Assembly: GCA_009778235.1 (NCBI GenBank)
Contig: WRKE01000210.1
Coordinates: 1 to 6,768 of the forward strand
DNA: 6,768 nt
Origin: Pseudomonadota bacterium
GTDB taxonomy: Bacteria > Desulfobacterota > Desulfobulbia > Desulfobulbales > Desulfobulbaceae
Direction: 5' to 3'
Below are positions 1 to 5,178 of this stretch, one piece after another. The translations under genes and the position numbers were made by a program. The notes under the pieces are model-generated. The model was not told the origin of the DNA, did not search any database, and saw only the letters and a program-made list of their open reading frames with translations. How positions within the stretch are numbered: position 1 is the stretch's first letter; the number at the start of each line of letters is the position of its first letter.

Positions 1-217
1 GATCGGGTTGGACGGGCGGGCGGGGCGGCCGACCGTGATGGACAAACCGGCCCGCCGCTTCAAGTCTTAGAGCGGCAAGTGATAATGTATTCGCTGAACA
101 CCTGTAACGCACCAGCCTTCCGGGACGCTCCCGCCCGACGATGCACCCACAAACCACAAGCGGGTTGGCAGGTGGCGTGCTCCCTTGCCCTGGAAATAAA
201 AATTTCCACCGCCGCGG
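1..217. other. Unassigned left edge
   Basis: I recognise no gene here. On the plus strand a frame open from base 2 to the TAG at 68-70 could be the last 22 residues of a protein that enters from the left, but it has no recognisable motif, and another plus frame is open from 1 to 252. A 6-bp inverted repeat (54-59 with 71-76) overlaps that stop codon and is not followed by a T-run, so it is at best a weak terminator. The AT-rich perfect inverted repeat at 192-207 (GGAAAT, AAAA loop, ATTTCC) lies just past the regulator stub. The stretch is probably leftover DNA of the degraded integrative element to its right. Confidence 0.3.
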
Positions 218-316
218 TTAGGTGTGCCGCCTTTCCTTTTCCATCTCCAAAATGATAGCAGATGCCGGGATTTCCAGAGCATCCGCAAGCCGAAAGAGCT
301 TTTCAACCGTTGGCTG
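218..316 (-). pseudogene. C-terminal remnant of an XRE-family HTH regulator
   Basis: Read on the minus strand from 316 to the TAA at 220-218, the 32 codons include PTVEKLFRLADALEIPAS and end EMEKERRHT. This matches the last two helices of Cro/C1-type (XRE) DNA-binding domains, where a 'P-S/T-x-x-x-L-x-x-L-A-x-A-L-x-V/I-P' pattern follows the recognition helix. The frame is closed by a TAG at 325-323, so the first helices, including the recognition helix, are absent and there is no plausible start. It lies about 40 bases beyond the integrase stub and on the same strand. A deletion joining the integrase front to the end of a downstream regulator would explain this. The call rests on pattern recognition of a short peptide; it probably has no function. 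Confidence 0.6.
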
Positions 317-352
317 AAAACACTAAAGAAAAGGCAAGGCGGGAAATCCAGG

Positions 353-463
353 TCAGCAAGACATAGGGCATCTCAAAATACCTCTACCCGCACCGCCTGC
401 CCGTCTTTCAGGGTCCTTCTCTTTCGGCTTGGCGTTTTCTATGATGGTCTCGGTCAGGGGCAT
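353..463 (-). pseudogene. N-terminal stub of a tRNA-targeting tyrosine integrase
   Basis: From an ATG at 463-461 the minus strand reads MPLTETIIENAKPKEKD, which closely resembles the start of P4-type prophage integrases (the arm-binding domain often called DUF4102; typical start 'MPLTDTxIRNAKP'). A GGAGG Shine-Dalgarno lies four bases before the ATG. After residue 17 the original frame loses similarity and stops at 355-353. A shift to the frame beginning at 414 gives TLKDGQAVRVEVF and a stop at 375-373, which fits the expected strand of that domain, so one frameshift is likely. The core-binding and catalytic domains (R-H-R-Y) are missing, so it cannot act as a recombinase. It starts about 210 bases beyond the tRNA-Ser 3' end and points away from it, the usual position of an integrase next to its attachment tRNA. 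Confidence 0.68.
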
Positions 464-496
464 GGCGCCTCCACCTGCTTGGGGTGGGATCGGTTT

Positions 497-526
497 CCTG
501 GTGGTGCTACGAAAAACACCACCAGG
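497..526. repeat. Perfect 10-bp inverted repeat upstream of the integrase stub
   Basis: CCTGGTGGTG (497-506) and CACCACCAGG (517-526) are exact inverse copies around a 10-base spacer. A second pair, TGGTGCTA (502-509) and TAGCACCA (544-551), overlaps it. Both lie between the tRNA terminator and the integrase start. Repeats here are typical of the control and arm-type binding regions of P4-like integrases; binding by the lost integrase is inferred. Confidence 0.6.
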
Positions 527-594
527 ACGAACATACCCATTTATAGCACCAATAAACTCGGGCTATCAGCGGATGAAAGCGGACTGCAAAGGAC

Positions 595-638
595 AAGAAA
601 AAGGCCGGAATCCTCGATTTCTCTCGGATTTTCCGGCC
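595..638 (-). terminator. Rho-independent terminator of tRNA-Ser
   Basis: On the minus strand GGCCGGAA (638-631) pairs exactly with TTCCGGCC (610-603), and the stem extends imperfectly inward. The hairpin is followed directly by TTTTTCTTG (602-594). It lies about 40 bases past the tRNA 3' end, as expected for a tRNA transcript terminator. Confidence 0.8.
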
Positions 639-675
639 TGTGCGGGACTTTGATGGACTGTGCTGGAAAGTAAAA

Positions 676-765
676 TGGCGGAGAAGCAGGGATTCGAACC
701 CTGGGTGGGGTCACCCCCACAACGGTTTTCGAGACCGTCCCGTTCAACCGCTCCGGCACTTCTCC
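676..765 (-). tRNA. tRNA-Ser (CGA anticodon)
   Basis: Read on the minus strand, the 90-base gene begins GGAGAAG (765-759) and its acceptor stem closes exactly with CTTCTCC, discriminator G and an encoded CCA (678-676). The anticodon loop is CTCGAAA, giving anticodon CGA, which reads UCG serine codons. A long variable arm with a GGGGGTGACCCCAC core lies between the anticodon and T arms, as in class II tRNAs, and the T loop is the standard GGTTCGAATCC. It has its own promoter upstream and terminator downstream. Its 3' end is next to integrase remnants, so this gene was probably the attachment site of an integrative element. The intact tRNA sequence agrees with elements that rebuild the 3' end on insertion. 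Confidence 0.97.
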
Positions 766-777
766 GCGCCGGGGCTA

Positions 778-806
778 TTGATACCGTGTTCTGGCCGGAA
801 CGTCAA
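778..806 (-). promoter_or_regulatory. Sigma-70-type promoter of tRNA-Ser
   Basis: The minus strand has TTGACG (806-801), a 17-base spacer, then TATCAA (783-778). The predicted start falls a few bases before the mature tRNA 5' end at 765. Spacing and box quality are good. Its -35 box is in the left arm of the inverted repeat 802-827. Confidence 0.7.
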
Positions 807-822
807 CAGTTCTAGAGAGCTG

Positions 823-851
823 TTGACTTTGGCTTGGCCCATGGGTACAAC
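823..851 (+). promoter_or_regulatory. Sigma-70-type promoter of the lipoprotein gene
   Basis: TTGACT (823-828), a 17-base spacer and TACAAC (846-851) predict a start near 858, about 25 bases before the ATG at 883. The -35 box lies in the right arm of the inverted repeat GTCAACAG/CTGTTGAC, whose left arm carries the -35 box of the tRNA promoter, so the two promoters are back to back. Confidence 0.6.
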
Positions 852-882
852 TGGGCAATGATTCTTTCACCGAGGAACAGCC

Positions 883-1401
883 ATGCGTACTGACGGATTG
901 CACGCGAAACTTATTGGAGTTGTGTTACTTTTTTGTTCCCTGCAGCTGTTGGGCGGTTGTGCGAAGATGTATGGTTTCAAGGAAGAGCCCAAGATTTCCG
1001 TGGCCGATATCCGCGTTCAGGAAGTCAAGGCGATGGAGGGTGTTTTCCTGATTAAATTGCGGGTGTTGAATCCGAACGATGTCGCCTTGGATATTCACGG
1101 CATCAACTGCGACCTGGAAATCAATGGCCGCCATTTTGCCAGCGGCATCGGTGACAGCAGCCAGACCGTGGCCGCCTTCGGGACCACCCTGGTACCGGTG
1201 GAGGTCTATGCCTCGGTGCTGGACATGGTCGCCTCGGTGGCCGACCTGCTCCATGCCGCCGGCAAACTTCCCTCCAAGGACAAGCCGCTGCCGTACACGC
1301 TCAAGGGCACGGCCCGCATCGGCATCCACGGCTTCAAGAAGGATGTCCCCTTCAATTCTTCGGGCGAGCTGTCCCTGAAGGGACTGGCCCTGTCCCGGTG
1401 A
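883..1401 (+). CDS. WHy/LEA14-like lipoprotein
   Basis: A 172-residue protein with an N-terminal signal peptide (hydrophobic residues about 10-24) ending in the lipobox LLGGC, so Cys26 is the likely lipidated residue after cleavage by signal peptidase II. The residue after it is Ala, not Asp, which by the E. coli rule favours the outer membrane. The mature part (about 38-172) looks like a WHy/LEA type 2 domain: a beta-rich fold with an NPN motif (residues 63-65, in LRVLNPNDVALDI), a 'DLEINGRHFASG' strand pair and the usual end in which a short beta stretch follows 'YTLKGTARIG'. Such proteins are found in many Gram-negative bacteria and are linked to stress tolerance, but the exact role is unknown. 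Start choice: GAGGA at 872-876 lies seven bases before the ATG and a promoter is just upstream. It seems to be a single-gene unit. Confidence 0.83.
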   Translation: MRTDGLHAKLIGVVLLFCSLQLLGGCAKMYGFKEEPKISVADIRVQEVKAMEGVFLIKLRVLNPNDVALDIHGINCDLEINGRHFASGIGDSSQTVAAFGTTLVPVEVYASVLDMVASVADLLHAAGKLPSKDKPLPYTLKGTARIGIHGFKKDVPFNSSGELSLKGLALSR

Positions 1402-1441
1402 GTCCAGTTTCAGGCGGCCGGATGCGGGCAATGTTTTTTTC

Positions 1442-1458
1442 AGACGACCTGGTCGTCT
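1442..1458. repeat. 8-bp perfect palindrome after the lipoprotein gene
   Basis: AGACGACC (1442-1449) and GGTCGTCT (1451-1458) are exact inverse copies around one base. A run of seven T precedes it (1434-1440), and only CTTAAG follows, so it lacks the T-run of a standard plus-strand terminator. It may still end the lipoprotein transcript weakly, or be a protein-binding site. It lies 40 bases beyond the lipoprotein stop. Confidence 0.4.
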
Positions 1459-1470
1459 CTTAAGAACTGT

Positions 1471-1482
1471 GGTCAATTGACC
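1471..1482. promoter_or_regulatory. Perfect 12-bp palindrome, possible operator
   Basis: GGTCAATTGACC is fully self-complementary with no spacer. It is 61 bases before the -35 box of the next promoter and between two other inverted repeats. A dimeric regulator could bind it, but no known consensus was recognised and the role is inferred only from symmetry and position. Confidence 0.3.
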
Positions 1483-1543
1483 GCCTTGCCCCGATTTTTT
1501 GGGGCGTAACTGGTTGTCATGCCACTCTTCTGCCACCATTGTG

Positions 1544-1571
1544 TTGACAGGGCCGACCGGCGCAATAGAGT
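1544..1571 (+). promoter_or_regulatory. Promoter of the AMMECR1-bio block
   Basis: TTGACA (1544-1549) is a consensus -35 box; a 16-base spacer leads to TAGAGT (1566-1571), a 4 of 6 match to the -10 box. The start would be near 1578. That gives a leader of less than ten bases for the ATG at 1587 or about 36 bases for the ATG at 1614. It is the only good promoter I see for the genes that follow. Confidence 0.5.
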
Positions 1572-1586
1572 ACACACCCTTTGACG

Positions 1587-2204
1587 ATGGAATCCACGAC
1601 ACACCAACAGGCCATGCTCACCCCGCCACAGGGGCAGATTCTCGTTCGCTTGGCCAGGCAGCAGATCGAACAGCATCTGGGGATGGCCCCATCGCGGCCG
1701 GTCACCGACGAGGAGCTCGATCAACCCCAATGGCGGCAGGTGCGGGGAGTCTTTGTCACCTTGCATAAACACAAAAGCCTGCGCGGTTGCATTGGCAGCC
1801 TGAGCGGGGTGGAACCCATTGTTGCCGGTGTTCGCCGACAGGCCATCAACGCGGCCTTCCACGATGGTCGTTTCCAGTCGGTGACCGCGGCCGAACTGGA
1901 GGCGCTTGAGGTGGAAGTTTCCATCCTCACCATCCCCCAACCCCTGGCCTACGAAAATACCGACCAACTGCTTGGTCTGCTTCGGCCGGAAGTTGACGGT
2001 GTCATTCTCAAGGGGCCCGGGGGAGCCGAGGCCACCTTCCTGCCCCAGGTGTGGCGGCAACTGCCCGCGCCTGAACAGTTTCTCGGCCACCTCTGCCGCA
2101 AGGCCGGGCTGTCGGATGAGGCCTGGCGTTCGGGGCGGCTTGTTTTTTTGACCTATCAGGTACAATCCTTTGCGGAATCCCGCTCCGGCGGACAGGGTAT
2201 ATGA
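1587..2204 (+). CDS. AMMECR1-domain protein (AmmeMemoRadiSam protein A-like)
   Basis: A 205-residue protein made almost wholly of one AMMECR1 domain. The family hallmark LRGCIGSL is at residues 65-72, preceded by a 'GVFVTLHKHKS' strand. The first helix (LTPPQGQILVRLARQQIEQHL, split over residues 11-31) is the usual family opening, and 'LLRPEVDGVILKGPGG' and 'FLPQVW' are typical of the second half. The biochemical role is unsettled. Bacterial members usually accompany a Memo-family protein and a radical SAM protein (AmmeMemoRadiSam), neither of which follows here; the next genes are a cysteine-cluster protein and the radical SAM enzyme BioB. Start: no good Shine-Dalgarno exists. The ATG at 1587 is chosen; the ATG at 1614 (MLTPPQGQ) fits the family start and the predicted transcript better and may be the true one. 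A TTG at 1581 is also in frame. The stop overlaps the next start (ATGA). Confidence 0.88.
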   Translation: MESTTHQQAMLTPPQGQILVRLARQQIEQHLGMAPSRPVTDEELDQPQWRQVRGVFVTLHKHKSLRGCIGSLSGVEPIVAGVRRQAINAAFHDGRFQSVTAAELEALEVEVSILTIPQPLAYENTDQLLGLLRPEVDGVILKGPGGAEATFLPQVWRQLPAPEQFLGHLCRKAGLSDEAWRSGRLVFLTYQVQSFAESRSGGQGI

Positions 2205-2818
2205 AAGAATTGTTTCTCCCGCCGGAACTCTCGTGCGAGCTCGGCGAAATTTACCGCTCCATGGTCACCGTCTACGACGAGGTGGCCGAGGAGATCCCCC
2301 TGACCTGCACAGGTTGTCCGGACAACTGCTGCGATTCCTATTTCCTCCATCACACCTACTGCGAATGGGCCTATCTGTGGGAAGGCATTCGCGCCCTGGA
2401 TGACGACCGGCTGGACCGGATCATGCAACGGGCGCGCGACTACGTGGCCCAAAGCCGCCAACTGATCGTCCGGGGCAAACAGCCGCAGCTCATGTGCCCG
2501 CTCAATGAATCAGGGCTGTGCGGACTGTATACGCACCGGATGATGATCTGCCGCACCCATGGCGTGCCCGCGACCCTGACCCGTCCGGACGGCCAATTGC
2601 TTCGCTTTCCCGGCTGTTTCCGCTGCCAGGAGATCGTCGCCGACAGCTATCCGGCTGCGACCGACGCCCCGGCCATGGACAGAACCGTCCTTTACCAGCG
2701 ACTGGCACAGCTTGAGACCCGTTTCTTGGGTGCGCGACGCGGCTCCATGCCGAAGATCAGGCTGACCATCGCTGAAATGATTGCCAATGGTCCGCCCAAG
2801 GACATTAAATCCACCTGA
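2201..2818 (+). CDS. YkgJ-like cysteine-cluster protein, putative Fe/Zn binder
   Basis: A 205-residue soluble protein with eleven cysteines. The cluster CTGCPDNCC (Cys36, 39, 43, 44) followed by Cys54, then 'CPLNESGLCGLYTHRMMICRTHG' split across Cys99, Cys107 and Cys117, is the plan of the YkgJ/UPF0153 family (CxxCxxCC, later 'CPLL...C.IY..RP..CR..G'). Here the first cluster has one more residue between the second and third cysteines than the common pattern. Cys139 and Cys142 form an extra CxxC. The family is annotated as putative zinc- or iron-chelating; no reaction is established. There is no signal peptide or membrane segment, so it is cytoplasmic. The start overlaps the AMMECR1 stop by four bases, with AGGG a few bases upstream, so translation is probably coupled. 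bioB begins 21 bases after its stop, suggesting one transcript. Confidence 0.82.
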   Translation: MKELFLPPELSCELGEIYRSMVTVYDEVAEEIPLTCTGCPDNCCDSYFLHHTYCEWAYLWEGIRALDDDRLDRIMQRARDYVAQSRQLIVRGKQPQLMCPLNESGLCGLYTHRMMICRTHGVPATLTRPDGQLLRFPGCFRCQEIVADSYPAATDAPAMDRTVLYQRLAQLETRFLGARRGSMPKIRLTIAEMIANGPPKDIKST

Positions 2819-2839
2819 ACCGAGTTTTTTCACGTAGTT

Positions 2840-3814
2840 ATGGACATGAGAGTACAACAGGCGCGCGACGCCATTCTGGCCGGCGGCCGGATCGACCGGT
2901 CCACGGCCCTCCGTCTGCTGGACGGCAACCAGGAAGACCTGTGGCAGGCCGCTGACCAGATCCGCCGCCACTTCTGCGGTGATCGTTTCGATCTCTGCTC
3001 GATCATCAATGCCAGAAGCGGAAACTGCACCGAAAACTGCCGTTTTTGCGCCCAGTCGGCCCGGCACCGCACCGGCATCGAATCCTACGAGGCCGTGGCC
3101 GAGGACGAGGTCCTCATCCAGGCCAAAGACAACGACGACCACGGCGTGCACCGCCTCTCGCTGGTCACCAGCGGCCGCAGCCTGTCGCCGGACAGCCTGG
3201 CCGAACTGACCAGGCTGTTTGGCAAGATAGCGGATTCCTCCTCCATGCTGCTGTGCGCCTCGGCCGGCTTCCTTACCCAAGAGATCGCCGCCGGCCTGTA
3301 CGCCGCCGGGGTGCGGCGCTACCACTGCAACCTGGAGGCGAGCCGCAACTACTTTCCCCAAGTCTGCACCACCCACACCTGGGACGAGAAGGTCGAGACC
3401 CTGCGGATGGCCCGCAAGACGGGGATGTCGCTCTGCTCCGGCGGCATCATCGGCATGGGTGAAGCCATGGAGGACCGGATTGACCTGGCCTTTGAGTTAA
3501 GCGAGCTTGAGGTTAAGTCGATCCCGGTCAACATCCTCACACCCATCCCCGGAACGCCCCTGGCCGAACTGCCCTTGCTGACACTTAACGAGGTGCTGAC
3601 CACCGTGGCCCTGCTCCGTTGCATCAATCCGGAGGCGGTGATCCGCATGGCCGGCGGCCGGCAGCAGTTGGGGCGCGAGCAGTACCGCTGCTTCTCCGCC
3701 GGGGCCAACGGCGCCATTGTCGGCAACTACCTGACCACCACCGGTTCATCCATCGCCGAGGATCTCTCCCAGCTCTCGGCCCTGGGCTTCAGTTTCGACC
3801 GGCCCGAGCCATGA
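2840..3814 (+). CDS. bioB: Biotin synthase, radical SAM (probable Type II)
   Basis: A 324-residue radical SAM enzyme that inserts sulfur into dethiobiotin in the last step of biotin synthesis. The CxxxCxxC motif is Cys63, Cys67 and Cys70 (GNCTENCRFCAQS), which bind the [4Fe-4S]-SAM cluster. Other family marks are YHCNLEAS (161-168), LCSGGIIGMGE (198-208), VNILTPIPGTP (230-240) and IRMAGGR (268-274). Cys139 and Cys199 correspond to E. coli Cys128 and Cys188, ligands of the auxiliary [2Fe-2S] cluster, and Arg269 probably to Arg260. The third E. coli cysteine, Cys97 ('RFCMGA'), is replaced: the matching stretch is RLSLVTSG (105-112). Extra cysteines are at 163 and 176. This fits the Type II BioB of obligate anaerobes, which uses an auxiliary 4Fe-5S cluster. 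No Shine-Dalgarno precedes the ATG; a second in-frame ATG is at 2846. It overlaps bioA by four bases. Confidence 0.96.
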   Translation: MDMRVQQARDAILAGGRIDRSTALRLLDGNQEDLWQAADQIRRHFCGDRFDLCSIINARSGNCTENCRFCAQSARHRTGIESYEAVAEDEVLIQAKDNDDHGVHRLSLVTSGRSLSPDSLAELTRLFGKIADSSSMLLCASAGFLTQEIAAGLYAAGVRRYHCNLEASRNYFPQVCTTHTWDEKVETLRMARKTGMSLCSGGIIGMGEAMEDRIDLAFELSELEVKSIPVNILTPIPGTPLAELPLLTLNEVLTTVALLRCINPEAVIRMAGGRQQLGREQYRCFSAGANGAIVGNYLTTTGSSIAEDLSQLSALGFSFDRPEP

Positions 3815-5100
3815 GCAGCGACATCGATCAACAGCTCGACTTCGACCGTACCCACCTCTGGCACCCCTACACCTCGACCACCAAACCATTGCCCGTCTAT
3901 CCGGTGGCCTCGGCCGCAGGCGTGCGCCTCCGTCTCATGGACGGGCAAGAGTTGATCGACGGCATGTCCTCCTGGTGGTGCGCCATCCACGGCTACAGCC
4001 ATCCAGTGCTGGTCCGGGCCCTGGCCGAGCAGGCCGGGCGGATGGCGCATGTCATGTTCGGCGGCCTCACCCATGAGCCGGCCGTGGCCTTGTCCCGGCT
4101 GCTGGTCGAATTGACCCCGGCGCCGCTTGACAAGGTTTTTCTCTGTGATTCCGGGTCGGTGAGCGTCGAGGTGGCCCTGAAAATGGCCCTGCAGTATCAG
4201 CAGGCCGTGGGCTGTCCCGAAAAACACCGGCTGGTGACCGTGCGCGGCGGCTACCATGGCGATACCTTCCACGCCATGTCGGTCTGCGATCCAATCACCG
4301 GCATGCACACCCTGTTTGAGCGTTCCCTGCCGCGCCAGCTCTTCGCACCCCGGCCCGAGTGCCGGTTCGACGCCGATTGGGACGGGAACGACCTGGCGGC
4401 CATGGCCCGGCTGTTGGCCGACCACCACCACGAGGTTGCCGCGGTGATCATCGAGCCCATCGTCCAGGGGGCTGGCGGCATGTGGTTCTATCATCCTGAA
4501 TACCTGCGGGGCCTCCGACGACTGTGCGATCAGTACCGGGTTCTGCTGATCTTCGATGAAATCGCCACCGGGTTCGGCCGCACCGGTAAGCTGTTCGCCG
4601 CCGACCACGCCGAGGTTGCGCCGGATATCATCTGCCTTGGCAAGGCGATCACCGGCGGCACCATGACCCTGGCCGCCACCATGGCCACCACCGCGGTGGC
4701 CACCGCCATCTCCGAGGCCGAACCGGGCGTGTTCATGCACGGCCCCACTTTCATGGGCAATCCGCTGGCCTGCGCCGTGGCCTACGCCTCGACCCGGCTG
4801 TTGCTGGACTCTCCCTGGCAAGAGTGGGTGGCGGCCATCGGTAATCAGTTGCGGGCGGAGTTGGAGCCGGCCCGAAGCCTGGACACCGTGGCCGATGTCC
4901 GGGTGCTGGGCGCCATCGGGGTTATCGAAACCCGCCGGCCGGTGAACATGGCGGTATTGCAGAAATTTTTCGTCGAACAAGGGGTGTGGATCCGCCCCTT
5001 CGGTCGTCTGATCTACCTGATGCCGCCCTATATCATCAGGCCGGAGGAACTCTCCCGCTTAACCGACGCCGCGGTCCGGGCGGCGGCCATGGTTACGTAA
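3811..5100 (+). CDS. bioA: Adenosylmethionine-8-amino-7-oxononanoate aminotransferase
   Basis: A 429-residue PLP-dependent class III aminotransferase, the same length as E. coli BioA. It converts 8-amino-7-oxopelargonate (KAPA) to 7,8-diaminopelargonate in the cytoplasm, with SAM as amino donor. Visible marks: HLWHPYTS (15-22, with the substrate-site Tyr20), SSWWCAIHGYSHP (from 53; Trp55-Trp56), RGGYHGDTF with AMSVCDP (the PLP-stacking Tyr), FDEIATGFGRTG (Asp249 pairs with the PLP ring nitrogen) and LGKAITGG, where Lys278 should form the Schiff base. The C-terminal WIRPFGRLIYLMPPYII block carries the Arg that binds substrate. All correspond to E. coli BioA with a small numbering offset, so I take it as the SAM-dependent enzyme and not a lysine-dependent form. 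The ATG at 3811 overlaps the bioB stop (ATGA), which argues for this start over an earlier in-frame ATG at 3619 inside bioB. It appears intact. Confidence 0.97.
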   Translation: MSSDIDQQLDFDRTHLWHPYTSTTKPLPVYPVASAAGVRLRLMDGQELIDGMSSWWCAIHGYSHPVLVRALAEQAGRMAHVMFGGLTHEPAVALSRLLVELTPAPLDKVFLCDSGSVSVEVALKMALQYQQAVGCPEKHRLVTVRGGYHGDTFHAMSVCDPITGMHTLFERSLPRQLFAPRPECRFDADWDGNDLAAMARLLADHHHEVAAVIIEPIVQGAGGMWFYHPEYLRGLRRLCDQYRVLLIFDEIATGFGRTGKLFAADHAEVAPDIICLGKAITGGTMTLAATMATTAVATAISEAEPGVFMHGPTFMGNPLACAVAYASTRLLLDSPWQEWVAAIGNQLRAELEPARSLDTVADVRVLGAIGVIETRRPVNMAVLQKFFVEQGVWIRPFGRLIYLMPPYIIRPEELSRLTDAAVRAAAMVT

Positions 5101-5178
5101 GCGGCCAGACCCCGGCGGCTTATGTCCAGACCGCCCGGTGAACGACAATCCCTTCCCCGCCGCCCTGCCGGCTCTCCC

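Noticed and set aside
2..70. Possible C-terminus of a plus-strand protein entering from the left (ends RRFKS, TAG at 68-70)
   Set aside because: Only 22 codons, no recognisable motif, and a second plus-strand frame is open over the same bases.
224..673. 149-codon plus-strand open frame left of the tRNA
   Set aside because: It runs antisense to the integrase and XRE remnants and through the tRNA terminator; composition and sequence resemble no protein.
676..715. Second copy of the tRNA 3' end as the far attachment site
   Set aside because: No repeat of this stretch was found elsewhere in the window; if it exists it lies to the left of it.
541..759. 72-codon minus-strand frame (MPERLNGTVSK...)
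   Set aside because: It is the translated tRNA-Ser gene plus its terminator, a common false open frame.
2819..2839. Biotin-repressor (BirA-type) operator ahead of bioB
   Set aside because: The 21-base gap has a T6 run but no dyad resembling the TTGTAAAC...GTTTACAA type; none was noticed near 1544 either.
2510..3376. 288-codon minus-strand frame opposite the cysteine-cluster gene and bioB
   Set aside because: Spans two clear genes on the other strand and has shadow-like composition.
3727..4980. 417-codon minus-strand frame opposite bioA
   Set aside because: His/Gly/Gln-rich shadow produced by GC-rich codons of a clear bioA; no domain visible.
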